The notes: generated by a model not told the origin, from the letters alone. 64,000 nucleotides of DNA from Aureivirga marina (GCF_015767265.1 NZ_JADPIB010000001.1:834416-898415), one strand, 5' to 3'; numbered from the stretch's first letter, positions 7,829-17,547 are shown. Made by a program: numbers and translations.

Positions 7829-10585
7829 ATGAAAATCAAATTTATTACATTCAGTATCTTTTTTTGTTTCATGGTTTCTTTTATTCACGCCCAATCCATA
7901 AAGGGTACAATAATAGATAATGAAACAGACTTACCTTTAAAAGATGTACAACTTTCCATTAAAGGATTAACAAAACTTCACAGAACGAATGATGAAGGAG
8001 AATTTGAAATCAAAGAAGTTCCTGTAGGGAATCATGTATTGATTATTAATTATGATGACTATCTAAATCAAAACATTCCGTTTGCAATCAAAGCTGATAA
8101 TGAGTCACTTGATTTCGGAATTATTGTTTTAGAGAGAAATGTTGAAGATGATAATGACCTTAGTGTTATTACTTTGACCGAGGATGATTTGGATGAAAAT
8201 GGAAGTGGAGGAACTGAAAATATTTCAGGATTACTTCAATCATCTAGAGATGCCTTCTTACAAGCTGCCGCTTTCAATGTTGGACAAGCAAGATTTAGAG
8301 TAAGAGGTTATGATTCTAATCAAGGAACAGTTCTTATCAACGGTATCGAAATGAACAAACTTTATGATGGTAGACCACAGTGGAACAACTGGGGAGGTTT
8401 AAATGATGTTTTTAGAAACCAAACTTATATTAACGGTTTACAACCATCAAGCCAAATTTTTGGAGGAGTTTTAGGAGTTTCTAGTTTTGATACAAGAGCT
8501 TCTTCTTACAGAAAGCAAGTTAGATTATCAGCATCTTCATCAAACAGTAATTATGTAGGAAGAGCGATGGCTACTTATTCTACAGGAATGCAAAGTAACG
8601 GATGGGCTTTAGCTGTTTTAGGTTCTAGAAGATTTGCTGAAGAAGGTTATTTTGAAGGTTCTTATTATGATGCTTGGAGTGCTTTTATCGCAATTGAAAA
8701 AAGAATTTCAGACAATCATAGCTTAAACTTAACTGCTTTTATGGCGAAGAATAAAAGAGGAAAATCTTCACCAAATACGCAAGAAGTTTATGATTTAAAA
8801 GGATATCAATACAATTCTTATTGGGGAGAACAAGATGGTGAAAATAGAAACTCAAGATATAGAGATATTAATGAGCCAACGTTTATTTTAAGTCACTATT
8901 GGGATTTATCAGAAACTTCTTCTTTAAACACAAATGTTGCTTACCAATTTGGATATATTGCTAACAGTAGATTAGGAAATTTCAACGCTGATAATCCAGA
9001 TCCAACGTATTATAAAAAACTTCCAAGTTATTATTTAAGAGATGAAAATAATCCTGATTATGCAAATGCATATTTGGCTTATGAAAACTTCACAAACGAC
9101 GGTCAAGTTGACTGGAATGAATTATACGAAGTGAACTTAAATAGATACGATTTAAATGGAAATCCATTAGAAAATTCTCTTTACTATTTATATGAAGATA
9201 GAACAGAAGATAACTTATTCTCTGCTTCATCAATCTTCAACTCTTCAATCACAGAAGATATCATTTTAGATGCTGGTGTTCGTTATAAAAACTTAACATC
9301 AAATAACTTTGCTGAAATGGTAGATCTATTAGGAGGATCTTATTTCTTAGATTATGATCAATTTGCAGAAGGAAATAAGAAACAGTCAGACCTTAATAAT
9401 CCTGATAGAAAAATTTATATAGGAGATAAATTTAACTATAACTACGAATTAACGGCTTCAACGTTAAATACATTTGCACAATTCCAATTCCAATATAACA
9501 AAGTAGACTTCAATATTTCTGGTAGCTATACAAACACTTCATACCAAAGAGATGGTTTATACAAAAACGGAACATTTGAAAATATTTCTTTTGGAAAAGG
9601 TGAAAAGCAAACTTTCAATGACTTTGGTGTAAAAGCTGGAGCAACATTAAAACTTACAGGAAGACATTTAGTATTAGTGAACGCTGGATATTTGACACAA
9701 GCTCCTTATATCCGTAACACTTTTGCAAACGTAAGAGTAAACAACACAATCATTCCTAATGTTGATAGTGAGAAAATCATGACAGGGGATTTAAGTTATA
9801 TCTTTAGAGCACCTAAATTTAAAGGACGTTTAACAGGATATTATACTAAATACCAAGATGCAATTGAAACTTCTTTCTTCTTTGCACAAGGATTAAGAGG
9901 AGATGATTCTGATTTCGTATCTGAAATGTTAACAGGAGTTGATAAAAAACACATGGGACTTGAGTTATCATTAGAATATGATGTTACTTCAACTATCAAA
10001 ATTAAAGGAGCTGCTGCTGTTGGACAATACACTTATGACAACAATCCAAACTTATACTTACAATCTTCAAGTGCTGAACCATTAGTTGACTATGGTAAAA
10101 GTTATTTAAAAGATTATAGATTAAGTAATGGACCACAAAATGCATTCTCTTTAGGATTTGAATATAGAGACCCAGATTATTGGTGGGTTGGAGCAAATGC
10201 AAACATCATTTCAAATAATTATTTAGATGTAGCTCCTATCTTAAGAACTGAGAACTTCTTCTTAGATTCAGAAGGATTACCATTCAATGATATCGATTTA
10301 GATGAAGCAAAAGAATTATTAAGACAAGAGAAGTTTGATACTGCTTTCTTAGTAAATCTTCAAGGAGGAAAATCTTGGAAAATAAACCAATATTATGTTG
10401 GTGTATTTGCAAGTATCAACAACGTATTAGGAGAATTATATAAGTCTGGTGGTTTCGAACAATCAAGAAACGCAAATTATCAAAGATTAAAAGAAGATAA
10501 AAGTAGACAAACTCCATTATTCGGACCTAAATATTGGTACGGATATGATACAACGTATTTTTTAAATGTTTATGTAAGATTTTAA
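7829..10585 (+). CDS. TonB-dependent receptor with carboxypeptidase-like domain
   Basis: A 918-residue outer-membrane receptor. A signal peptide (1-21) is followed by a carboxypeptidase-regulatory-like beta-sandwich (about 22-105, starting SIKGTIIDNETDLPLKDVQ), an acidic linker, a plug domain (about 125-250, with RFRVRGYDSNQGTVLINGIE) and a barrel of alternating strands ending in the usual terminal Phe (YFLNVYVRF). It imports a large or scarce substrate using TonB energy. It sits 10 bases before a DUF5689 lipoprotein gene and opposite a secreted EEP phosphoesterase, so nucleic acid or phosphoester uptake is a reasonable inference. The barrel sequence itself gives no substrate. It is not a typical SusC, as no SusD follows. 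Confidence 0.9.
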   Translation: MKIKFITFSIFFCFMVSFIHAQSIKGTIIDNETDLPLKDVQLSIKGLTKLHRTNDEGEFEIKEVPVGNHVLIINYDDYLNQNIPFAIKADNESLDFGIIVLERNVEDDNDLSVITLTEDDLDENGSGGTENISGLLQSSRDAFLQAAAFNVGQARFRVRGYDSNQGTVLINGIEMNKLYDGRPQWNNWGGLNDVFRNQTYINGLQPSSQIFGGVLGVSSFDTRASSYRKQVRLSASSSNSNYVGRAMATYSTGMQSNGWALAVLGSRRFAEEGYFEGSYYDAWSAFIAIEKRISDNHSLNLTAFMAKNKRGKSSPNTQEVYDLKGYQYNSYWGEQDGENRNSRYRDINEPTFILSHYWDLSETSSLNTNVAYQFGYIANSRLGNFNADNPDPTYYKKLPSYYLRDENNPDYANAYLAYENFTNDGQVDWNELYEVNLNRYDLNGNPLENSLYYLYEDRTEDNLFSASSIFNSSITEDIILDAGVRYKNLTSNNFAEMVDLLGGSYFLDYDQFAEGNKKQSDLNNPDRKIYIGDKFNYNYELTASTLNTFAQFQFQYNKVDFNISGSYTNTSYQRDGLYKNGTFENISFGKGEKQTFNDFGVKAGATLKLTGRHLVLVNAGYLTQAPYIRNTFANVRVNNTIIPNVDSEKIMTGDLSYIFRAPKFKGRLTGYYTKYQDAIETSFFFAQGLRGDDSDFVSEMLTGVDKKHMGLELSLEYDVTSTIKIKGAAAVGQYTYDNNPNLYLQSSSAEPLVDYGKSYLKDYRLSNGPQNAFSLGFEYRDPDYWWVGANANIISNNYLDVAPILRTENFFLDSEGLPFNDIDLDEAKELLRQEKFDTAFLVNLQGGKSWKINQYYVGVFASINNVLGELYKSGGFEQSRNANYQRLKEDKSRQTPLFGPKYWYGYDTTYFLNVYVRF

Positions 10586-10595
10586 ATAAAATAAA

Positions 10596-11918
10596 ATGAA
10601 AAAATTATTTTTATTATTAAGTTTAGGATGTTTATTTGCTATTTTTCAAACATCTTGTGTGAACGACGATGATTATTCAGTTCCGACGATAGTAGACCCA
10701 AGTATTGATATAGAACCAAATATTACTTTAGCAGGTGTAAAACAAATGTACACTGGTTCATTAATTGAATTCGGTGCAGATTCAGAATTAATCTTTGAAG
10801 CTTATGTAGTTTCTAGTGATGAATCTGGAAATATTTATAAAACAATATACTTACAAGATGATCCAACAGATCCAACTGAAGGAATCACAATTAGTGTAGA
10901 TGCAACAGATACTTACGTAAAATATAATGTAGGTAGAAAAGTATATGTAAAATTAGCTGGATTATACATGAACTCTTTAAATGGAGTTTTAACAATTGGA
11001 GGATTAAATGGAAGTGACGTTGGAAGAATTTCTGAATTCACTTATGAAGATCACTTAGTAAGATCTCCAGAAACGATGACTGTTACTCCTAAAGAAGTTA
11101 CTTCTGCTGACTTCTCTCCTGCTTTACATGGAATTTTAATTAAATTAAATGACAGACAATTAATCGAAAGTGAATTAGGATCTGCTTATGCAAACTATGA
11201 TAATACTTTCTCTGTAAACAGAACGATCGTTAGTTGTTCTGGTGGAGAAAATATCGTAATGAGAAATAGTGGATTTGCTTCTTTCAAATCTGAAACTTTC
11301 CCAGAAGGTAGAGGATCTGTAGTTGCTATCTTTAGTGCTTTCAACAGTACTAACCAATTATTCATTAGAGGAACACAAGACGTTCAGTTTACTGAAAACA
11401 GATGTGATCCTTTATTTAGCGAAGACTTTAGTGATGTTGTTAACAATGAAGCTATTAATTTACCAGGATGGCTTAACTTTACACAAGCTGGTTCTAGAAA
11501 CTGGAATGGTGGTGAATTTAACGATGTAAAATATGCTAAATTCTCTCCATTTAACTCAGGAGAAGCTGAAAACATCGGATGGTTAATTACTCCAGCAATC
11601 GATTTAAGTTCTACAACTTCACCTATTTTAACTTTTGAAACTGCAACTGCTTTTGCTGTGGATGGATTCCAACCATTAGAAGTATTAGTTTCAACTGATT
11701 TTGATGGAACTGAAGCTGGTGTTGAAACTGCAACTTGGACTGCTTTAAGTGCTGACTTAGCTGGACCTGGAAACGCTAACTATGAAATCGTTCCTTCAGG
11801 AGAAGTAAACTTAAGTGGACATATTTCAAACACTGTTTATATTGCTTATAGATATACAGGAAGTACTTCTCAAGCTCCATTAGTACAAGTTTATAATATC
11901 AAAATCTTAGAACAATAA
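10596..11918 (+). CDS. DUF5689 surface lipoprotein
   Basis: A 440-residue lipoprotein: hydrophobic leader and lipobox QTSC, then an Asp-rich stretch after the lipidated Cys that resembles a surface-export signal of Bacteroidota lipoproteins. The N-terminal half (about 40-265) has the DUF5689 pattern: an OB-like region with VVSSDESGNIYKTIYLQD and GRKVYVKLAGLY. The C-terminal half (about 275-440) looks like a choice-of-anchor J jelly-roll (GWLITPAIDLSS, then YIAYRYTG). It is read directly after the TonB-dependent receptor and probably binds the receptor's cargo on the cell surface, in the place SusD-like proteins hold elsewhere. A terminator follows. Confidence 0.85.
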   Translation: MKKLFLLLSLGCLFAIFQTSCVNDDDYSVPTIVDPSIDIEPNITLAGVKQMYTGSLIEFGADSELIFEAYVVSSDESGNIYKTIYLQDDPTDPTEGITISVDATDTYVKYNVGRKVYVKLAGLYMNSLNGVLTIGGLNGSDVGRISEFTYEDHLVRSPETMTVTPKEVTSADFSPALHGILIKLNDRQLIESELGSAYANYDNTFSVNRTIVSCSGGENIVMRNSGFASFKSETFPEGRGSVVAIFSAFNSTNQLFIRGTQDVQFTENRCDPLFSEDFSDVVNNEAINLPGWLNFTQAGSRNWNGGEFNDVKYAKFSPFNSGEAENIGWLITPAIDLSSTTSPILTFETATAFAVDGFQPLEVLVSTDFDGTEAGVETATWTALSADLAGPGNANYEIVPSGEVNLSGHISNTVYIAYRYTGSTSQAPLVQVYNIKILEQ

Positions 11919-11940
11919 GATTCTGAAAAGATATAAATCA

Positions 11941-11976
11941 AAAAAGCCTGTCAAATTCGACAGGCTTTTTCTTTTT
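11941..11976. terminator. Bidirectional terminator between the DUF5689 gene and pyk
   Basis: Perfect 12-bp stem AAAAAGCCTGTC (11941-11952) / GACAGGCTTTTT (11959-11970), then CTTTTT. A-rich and T-rich flanks let it serve the two convergent genes. Confidence 0.88.
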
Positions 11977-12000
11977 AAAATATTTAATAAAGATTAAGTA

Positions 12001-13425
12001 CTATTCAATCTCAGAAATTCGAAGTGTGTTCACCATTCCTTTCGCTTTTACAGGCATTGAAGTTAATGTAACTACAAAATCACCATCTTTTACAATACCT
12101 TTTTCTTTTGCAAAATTATTGATATCCTCAACTGTTTCATCTGTGCTTACTTTTCTGTCATAGAAATAAGCATTCACTCCCCAAAGTAAATTTAACATCG
12201 TTAAAATTCGCTTATTTGAAGTAAAAGTGATAATATCTGCTTTAGGTCGCCAAGCAGATATTTGGAATGCTGTATAACCAGAATTTGTCAAAGTAGCAAT
12301 TGCTTTTGCATCAATTTCATCCGAAACAGAAGCTGCATGATAACAAACTGCTTTCGTTACAAAACGATTTGTTTTAATAAAAGGTGGATCTTTTGGAACT
12401 TGAATTAATGGTGAATGTTCAACTCCACGAATAATTTTAGCCATTTGCTCAATAACGGTTACAGGATATTCTCCAACAGAAGTTTCTCCAGAAAGCATTA
12501 CTGCATCTGCTCCATCCATAATTGAATTTGCAACATCATTCACTTCGGCTCTTGTTGGAACTTGACTTTGAATCATACTTTCCATCATTTGCGTTGCGAT
12601 GATAACAGGAATTCTAGCTTGTTTTGCTCTTTGTACTAATTTCTTTTGAAGTAAAGGAACTTTTTGCATCGGCAATTCTACTCCTAAGTCACCACGAGCA
12701 ACCATTAATCCATCACAATAAGGAATTAATGCATCTAAATTTTCAATTGCTTCTGGTTTTTCAATTTTAGCTACAACAGGAATTTTAAATTGTGATTTTT
12801 CCGCAATTAATTTATGTAAAGATTGTAAATCTTCTGCCGTTCTTACGAATGATAAAGCAATCCAATCTACACCTTGCTCAATCGCAAAGTTTGCATCTTT
12901 TATATCCTTTTCTGTTAAAGCTGGTAAAGAAATATTTGTATTTGGTAAGTTTACACCTTTTTTAGATTTTAAACTTCCTCCTCTTAAAACTTTTGTTTGG
13001 ACTTCATCTTCTCCATTTGTATCTATTACTTCAAAAAGAAGCTTTCCATCATCTACCAGAATATGTTCTCCTTTTTTGACATCTCTTGGGAAGTTTTGAT
13101 ATGTCATAAATGCTTTTTTCCCATCTCCGATACATTCATTTGTTGTGAATGTAAAAGTATCTCCTACATTTAAAACATTTTCTTTCATTGTCCCAACTCT
13201 AAGTTTAGGACCTTGTAAATCTGCAAGAATCGCAGTATTAATATTATGTTCGTCGTTTAATTCACGAATTATTTCAATATTTTTCTTTACAATATCGTAG
13301 TTTGCATGTGAAAAGTTTATTCTAAAAACATTCACACCTGCTTTGATCATCTTGAACATTGTCTTCTTATCGGAACAAGCAGGGCCTAATGTTGCTACAA
13401 TTTTAGTTTTTTTTGTTGTCGGCAT
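12001..13425 (-). CDS. pyk: Pyruvate kinase
   Basis: 474 residues, full length for the enzyme that turns phosphoenolpyruvate and ADP into pyruvate and ATP. Motifs in order: the N-terminal KIVATLGPAC, VFRINFSHA, ADLQGPKLRVG, VAKIEKPEAIENLDALI with the catalytic Lys, DGLMVARGDLGVELP (metal ligands) and QMMESMIQSQVPTRAEVNDVANS. The C-terminal regulatory domain is present. It lies two bases after the IPExxxVDY gene and is almost certainly co-transcribed with it. In many Flavobacteriaceae this pair follows rnc; here rnc is some 35 kb away. Confidence 0.97.
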   Translation of the reverse strand: MPTTKKTKIVATLGPACSDKKTMFKMIKAGVNVFRINFSHANYDIVKKNIEIIRELNDEHNINTAILADLQGPKLRVGTMKENVLNVGDTFTFTTNECIGDGKKAFMTYQNFPRDVKKGEHILVDDGKLLFEVIDTNGEDEVQTKVLRGGSLKSKKGVNLPNTNISLPALTEKDIKDANFAIEQGVDWIALSFVRTAEDLQSLHKLIAEKSQFKIPVVAKIEKPEAIENLDALIPYCDGLMVARGDLGVELPMQKVPLLQKKLVQRAKQARIPVIIATQMMESMIQSQVPTRAEVNDVANSIMDGADAVMLSGETSVGEYPVTVIEQMAKIIRGVEHSPLIQVPKDPPFIKTNRFVTKAVCYHAASVSDEIDAKAIATLTNSGYTAFQISAWRPKADIITFTSNKRILTMLNLLWGVNAYFYDRKVSTDETVEDINNFAKEKGIVKDGDFVVTLTSMPVKAKGMVNTLRISEIE

Positions 13426-13427
13426 AG

Positions 13428-13895
13428 TTAAAAAATTAAAAAGTCTTTTGATTTTAAAGATTGAGGATTTATCGAGTAAGAGGTCATTACTTGTTCTATC
13501 TCATTAATTTTATTGACAAGAACATTTACATCTTGCTCTTTCAAATCTCGATCTATTTTCAAAAAAAAATCTACCTTCTTTTTTTCAGGTATTAAATAAA
13601 CAGCTGTATTTATACTTTCACTTATCTCTTCAAATAAAGTTTCTGAATTCTTAGAAACCTCTTCATTTTCAGATTTATTTGCAATTAAAAAGTAATCCGT
13701 AAAATTGTGTTCATCTCGGAATTCAAAAATACAAAAACTAGATTTCTTATTCGTGAATTCTAAGTTATTTTTAGATTTTTCAAGACTTGTATTGATTTTT
13801 TGATTAATTAAATATGCCAATCGATAATCTTCTTCGATAGTATGGATTCCTATAAGTGTGTAATCATAATTTATATCAATAGAAAGTGTTTGCAT
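13428..13895 (-). CDS. IPExxxVDY family protein
   Basis: A 155-residue cytosolic protein of a Bacteroidota family named for its motif. Here the motif reads IPEKKKVDF at residues 102-110, so the final Tyr is replaced by Phe. The N-terminal part carries YDYTLIGIHTIEEDYRLAYLINQKI, where aromatic and acidic residues are family-like. Function is unknown. Its fixed position in front of pyk (two-base gap) points to co-expression with pyruvate kinase. No membrane segment or signal peptide is seen. Confidence 0.85.
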   Translation of the reverse strand: MQTLSIDINYDYTLIGIHTIEEDYRLAYLINQKINTSLEKSKNNLEFTNKKSSFCIFEFRDEHNFTDYFLIANKSENEEVSKNSETLFEEISESINTAVYLIPEKKKVDFFLKIDRDLKEQDVNVLVNKINEIEQVMTSYSINPQSLKSKDFLIF

Positions 13896-14019
13896 ACTTT
13901 GTTCTTATATATCTTTTCTTAAATGTAAAAATATTACTTTTAAAAGAGATATTATTTAATATTCTTTAAATATATTAAATCGAAGCATTAAAAAACTTAT
14001 AGAAACTCTTTTTTTTAAG

Positions 14020-14058
14020 AAATAAAAAAGCCCGTGTCTAAAACACAGGCTTTTTTAT
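14020..14058 (-). terminator. Terminator after the 513-residue secreted protein gene
   Basis: Near-perfect stem AAAAAAGCC-GTGT / ACAC-GGCTTTTTT (about 14025-14056), with a T-run in the minus direction. It lies 17 bases after the stop at 14076. Confidence 0.8.
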
Positions 14059-14075
14059 AAAATATGGATTAAAAT

Positions 14076-15617
14076 TTATTCCACTTCCACTTTTTCTAAG
14101 TGAAGCGTTGATTTTTTTGTTTTCTTATCATATTCATAAATCATCACATGACCAAGTTTTGCTGGATATGCTTTGATTGATTTATTCTTATTTGACAAAT
14201 AAAATTTAGATTCTTTAAATTCTCCATCTTGATAAATAATAGTTTTATAAGAATATTTATTTTTTTCTCCTTTTAATCTTTCATAATCAATAAAAGTAGA
14301 ATATAATCTGTTATTCTTACTATCTTTTTGTGTATTTACATAGTCAAAATCTCCTCTTGCTTTTGCTACTAAAGCTCCAATTTGTGGAGAACTTAATCCT
14401 GCAATATTAGGAACTTTTGATTTTCCTTTATCGAATTTTACAATATCAACTAATTCAAAGTTTTCAGAAAATTTAAAAAAGAAAGCATCTGTAATTACCA
14501 AATTACTAATATCTGCTGAACTTCCACCACCTAAGGCAAATGCGGCAATTCCTCCTGCACTCGCTCTTTTTCTATATTGTTCTCCAATTCCAATATATCC
14601 TTCATCAACTTTTATAATGTTATGGAAAAAGATAAAGTTTTTTCCCTTTTCATTATTTAATTCTTGAAATTTACTAAATATTTCATCTTTCCAACTTATT
14701 CTTTCATCACTAATTTTTTCTCCTGCATATGTATATTTTTGTAAAAATAATCCATCACTTTTAAGTTTCTTCGTACTCTTATAATCAGGATAATATTCCC
14801 CCATCAAAATAATATGTTCATCTGTAAATGATGCATTTGTCATCATTATTAAATCTTCTACGTTTTTGGAATCTTTATTAAATTCTTTTTCAAAAATTAC
14901 TTTACCATTGTCTATGTTTACAACTTTTAAATGATGTGAAGTTTTTTTAGACATTAAAGATTTTCTATTAATTTCAGCAAATACGATTACTTTATCATTA
15001 TAACCATAAACTTGCATACTTCTATGTAATTTATCTTTTTTATATTCTCCAAACATCCAATTCTTTCCTCCACTTGTTGAAATATAATGCATTCTATATT
15101 TCATTTTTTTAATAAGTGTCATATAACTTATAATATATCCTTTATTATCAATAGGATAAATTTGAATAATTTGATTTAATCCAAATCTCTTTCCCATTCC
15201 ACTTATAAATTTCAAATCTTTCTCAGAAACTTCAAATTCATAAGGTTCTAATAATTCTCCTTTTCTATTATATCCTACAGTTTTAATAACTTTTTGTTTA
15301 TAATTTATAAAGATTAAGGAAATTTGATCTCCATTATAAGCTGCATCAACTAAAGAAATTTTCTTATCATCTATATATTTTTTCCTTGCAACTTCATTTA
15401 AATTTTTATCTAAAAGAACAATAACATATTCTGCTTTTCCTTTTTTTAAATTGTCAACTTTATAAAAGAAGTAAAATCCATCAACTTCATTATTTTTATC
15501 ATCTAAAGTTCCAGATTTTATAAGTTTATATTCGGAAACACCTTCGATTGTTTTAGTTTGTCCAAAACTAGTTAGTACTGAAAACATCAATACAATTAAA
15601 AGCAATAATTTTTTCAT
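14076..15617 (-). CDS. Large secreted protein of unknown function
   Basis: 513 residues with a signal peptide (core about 3-18, cleavage after SFGQ). The body alternates short strands and turns (for example KVIVFAEINRK, HLKVVNIDNGKVIFEKEF and EGYIGIGEQYRKR), which resembles a propeller or WD-like periplasmic protein. A glycine/alanine-rich insert (GGIAAFALGGGSSADI) lies near residue 350. No catalytic motif is recognised. It follows the M48 peptidase gene by eight bases and is probably in the same transcript, so the two may work in the same envelope process. Function is unassigned. Confidence 0.72.
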   Translation of the reverse strand: MKKLLLLIVLMFSVLTSFGQTKTIEGVSEYKLIKSGTLDDKNNEVDGFYFFYKVDNLKKGKAEYVIVLLDKNLNEVARKKYIDDKKISLVDAAYNGDQISLIFINYKQKVIKTVGYNRKGELLEPYEFEVSEKDLKFISGMGKRFGLNQIIQIYPIDNKGYIISYMTLIKKMKYRMHYISTSGGKNWMFGEYKKDKLHRSMQVYGYNDKVIVFAEINRKSLMSKKTSHHLKVVNIDNGKVIFEKEFNKDSKNVEDLIMMTNASFTDEHIILMGEYYPDYKSTKKLKSDGLFLQKYTYAGEKISDERISWKDEIFSKFQELNNEKGKNFIFFHNIIKVDEGYIGIGEQYRKRASAGGIAAFALGGGSSADISNLVITDAFFFKFSENFELVDIVKFDKGKSKVPNIAGLSSPQIGALVAKARGDFDYVNTQKDSKNNRLYSTFIDYERLKGEKNKYSYKTIIYQDGEFKESKFYLSNKNKSIKAYPAKLGHVMIYEYDKKTKKSTLHLEKVEVE

Positions 15618-15625
15618 TTTGTAAA

Positions 15626-16969
15626 TTATAATTGTTTATAAAAAGTGTAATAAGATTCTAATTCTTTTCTATTTTTTTCTTCAATATGGTAAGTTAAAAA
15701 GGCTTTAGAAAGTTTCTTTAATTGATAAAGACTAATGTTGTGCATAAACTTTCTAATTGAATTCAAGTTTTCTTCATTCCATCTATCATTCGGATGTGGA
15801 ATTTCTTTTCCTATCAATCGATTTTTTTTAATAAAATAAAGCTTCTTTAGTAAGCTACCTAAATCTTCGTAATATTCTTCATTTCCTTTTGCAATTTCAG
15901 ATGAAATCAAATAAAATGCGATATCAAGTTTTGCATGATCTATTGACGTTTTTACACAAAGTTTTTTAGCAATTCTACTTAATTCTTTATATTCATTATT
16001 TGTTTCTTCACTTGCAATTGTTATCTCTTTTTCTTTTATTTTTTCAACTCTTTCCTTTATATGAGGATGTGACCGAATCGAATCTTTATTTATTTCATAA
16101 TCATTAGTTTTCGCATCCAAATCAAACATCATTTCCTCTTCCTCTAATAATGTAAAATCAAATTTATATCCATTTACATTAAACAACGATTTCCAATTTA
16201 CTTCTTCTTTAAAAACTAATTCTTCTAATTTTCCTAATTTTTCAAGAGCTGAAACCGATGCATTTACATCAAACCCTGTCTTTTTATAAAATTGAAATCC
16301 TAAAGAATCTGCTTCTAATTCATTTTTCCTTGAATTTTTCTTAAACGCGAAATTCATTTTTTTTAAGAAAGCTCTCGCAGCAGTTCCTTTTCCATATTTC
16401 ATTTTTTTAATTCGTTTCGTATTATTCTTTAAATCTTCTGAATTAAAAGCAGACATCATAGAATCTATTTTAGCTTTACTATGTTTCAATTCTTGATGTG
16501 CATATTCATGTGATAACACAAAAGCTAATTCTGCATCACTTTCTAAAAGGAAAAACAACCCCAAATTTACTGTAAATAGTCCGTTTCCATAAGACGATGC
16601 ATTTGGTATAATATTTTTATCTATTAAAGTATAATGACTTTGCTGAATAATTTGTGGATTGGAAGCAACAATTTTCTCAAAAATAGATGTCAATTTATCA
16701 TTTAAAATTTTATTGAAAACATAAACACTATCATTAAAATTTCCTTTTAATGACACGAGCATATTGTCATAAATTTCTACTTTATCTTTCTTATATTTAT
16801 CAGAATAAACTTCATCTTTTTTTTGTTTAATTACTTTTTCTATTTGTTGAATAACCTGTTCTCTTTTTCCAAAATTTGAGTAAGAATATTCATTTTTATT
16901 AGTTTGACTATATGACAAAAAACACCATGTCATAAAGAAACATAGAGCAACTATATTTTTTCTATTCAT
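15626..16969 (-). CDS. Secreted M48-family zinc metallopeptidase
   Basis: 447 residues. A signal peptide (about 1-21) precedes an M48-type catalytic domain. The zinc motif HEYAH lies at residues 154-158 in the context FVLSHEYAHQELKHS, and the third ligand is in NELEADSLGFQF (Glu219). The longer C-terminal half is charged and helical, without a recognised domain. It is likely a periplasmic peptidase for envelope protein quality control, like BepA/Oma1 relatives. It is first of a two-gene unit with the secreted unknown protein at 14076-15617, eight bases apart. A promoter with both boxes sits only eight bases before the ATG. Confidence 0.88.
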   Translation of the reverse strand: MNRKNIVALCFFMTWCFLSYSQTNKNEYSYSNFGKREQVIQQIEKVIKQKKDEVYSDKYKKDKVEIYDNMLVSLKGNFNDSVYVFNKILNDKLTSIFEKIVASNPQIIQQSHYTLIDKNIIPNASSYGNGLFTVNLGLFFLLESDAELAFVLSHEYAHQELKHSKAKIDSMMSAFNSEDLKNNTKRIKKMKYGKGTAARAFLKKMNFAFKKNSRKNELEADSLGFQFYKKTGFDVNASVSALEKLGKLEELVFKEEVNWKSLFNVNGYKFDFTLLEEEEMMFDLDAKTNDYEINKDSIRSHPHIKERVEKIKEKEITIASEETNNEYKELSRIAKKLCVKTSIDHAKLDIAFYLISSEIAKGNEEYYEDLGSLLKKLYFIKKNRLIGKEIPHPNDRWNEENLNSIRKFMHNISLYQLKKLSKAFLTYHIEEKNRKELESYYTFYKQL

Positions 16970-16977
16970 AACAAATA

Positions 16978-17007
16978 CAAAATTACATTTTTTATATTTA
17001 TAACAAA
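16978..17007 (-). promoter_or_regulatory. Promoter of the M48 peptidase gene, TTTG-N18-TAATTTTG
   Basis: Minus strand: TTTG (17004-17007), 18 bases, then TAATTTTG (16978-16985). The ATG is at 16969, so the leader would be a few bases at most. Confidence 0.65.
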
Positions 17008-17033
17008 AAAAATGTTATTTTTTTTAATTAATA

Positions 17034-17066
17034 AAAAAGTCTATGTTAATAAACACAGACTTTATC
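17034..17066 (-). terminator. Terminator after the 102-residue conserved protein gene
   Basis: Stem AAAGTCTATGTT / AACACAGACTTT (about 17037-17063), 11 of 12 pairs matched, followed by T-rich sequence in the minus direction. Confidence 0.7.
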
Positions 17067-17097
17067 ATATATATTTAAAATAAGAAGTTTTTATTTT

Positions 17098-17406
17098 TTA
17101 TTCCATATACTTTAATCTTCGTAAAATTTCCGAAATTTCCGAAACATTTGAAAAACCATATCCGTTTACTAAAATTCCTTTTTTTGTTCCATTTCGTTCT
17201 TGAATCGCAAAAACAGCAACTTCATCTGACGGATCTGTATTTCCTTCATAACGATATATTCCAGCAATTTCATAATCTTCCAAATCATATTTAGAATGCT
17301 CACAAATCAAGCAATTTTCTTTTAAATTAAAATCAATTGTAAATCCTTCTTTTTGTAATTCAGCAATTGCTTCTGAAACGGTATTATAATGCATAAACTC
17401 TTTCAT
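17098..17406 (-). CDS. Small conserved Bacteroidota protein of unknown function
   Basis: 102 residues from the ATG at 17406; an in-frame GTG at 17412 would add two residues but is the less likely start. The sequence has NTVSEAIAELQKEGFTIDF, a central YEIAGIYRYEGNTDPSDEVAVFAI and a final KGILVNGYGFS. This matches a small family found across Bacteroidota that is often labelled phosphoribosylpyrophosphate synthetase in databases. It lacks any PRPP-synthase motif and is far too short, so that name should not be used. It is cytosolic and stands alone between two terminator regions. Confidence 0.75.
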   Translation of the reverse strand: MKEFMHYNTVSEAIAELQKEGFTIDFNLKENCLICEHSKYDLEDYEIAGIYRYEGNTDPSDEVAVFAIQERNGTKKGILVNGYGFSNVSEISEILRRLKYME

Positions 17407-17539
17407 AATCACTTGACCTTAAAATTAAAACATTAAATTAACCATTCATCTTTTTATATTAAAATATTGAATCATAATTTTTTACAAACTTTCCAATTTT
17501 AATTCTAAAAATCCTTTCCATAATTCTTCTTTTTCTAAG

Positions 17540-17547
17540 TATATTTG
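17540..17547 (+). promoter_or_regulatory. -7 box TATATTTG before ansA
   Basis: A perfect TAnnTTTG box 34 bases before the asparaginase ATG. No TTTG is seen at the expected upstream distance. Confidence 0.5.

Noticed and set aside
17098..17406. Annotation as phosphoribosylpyrophosphate synthetase
   Set aside because: The protein has no PRPP or ATP motif and is about 100 residues long; the true synthetase is prs at 41455-42396.
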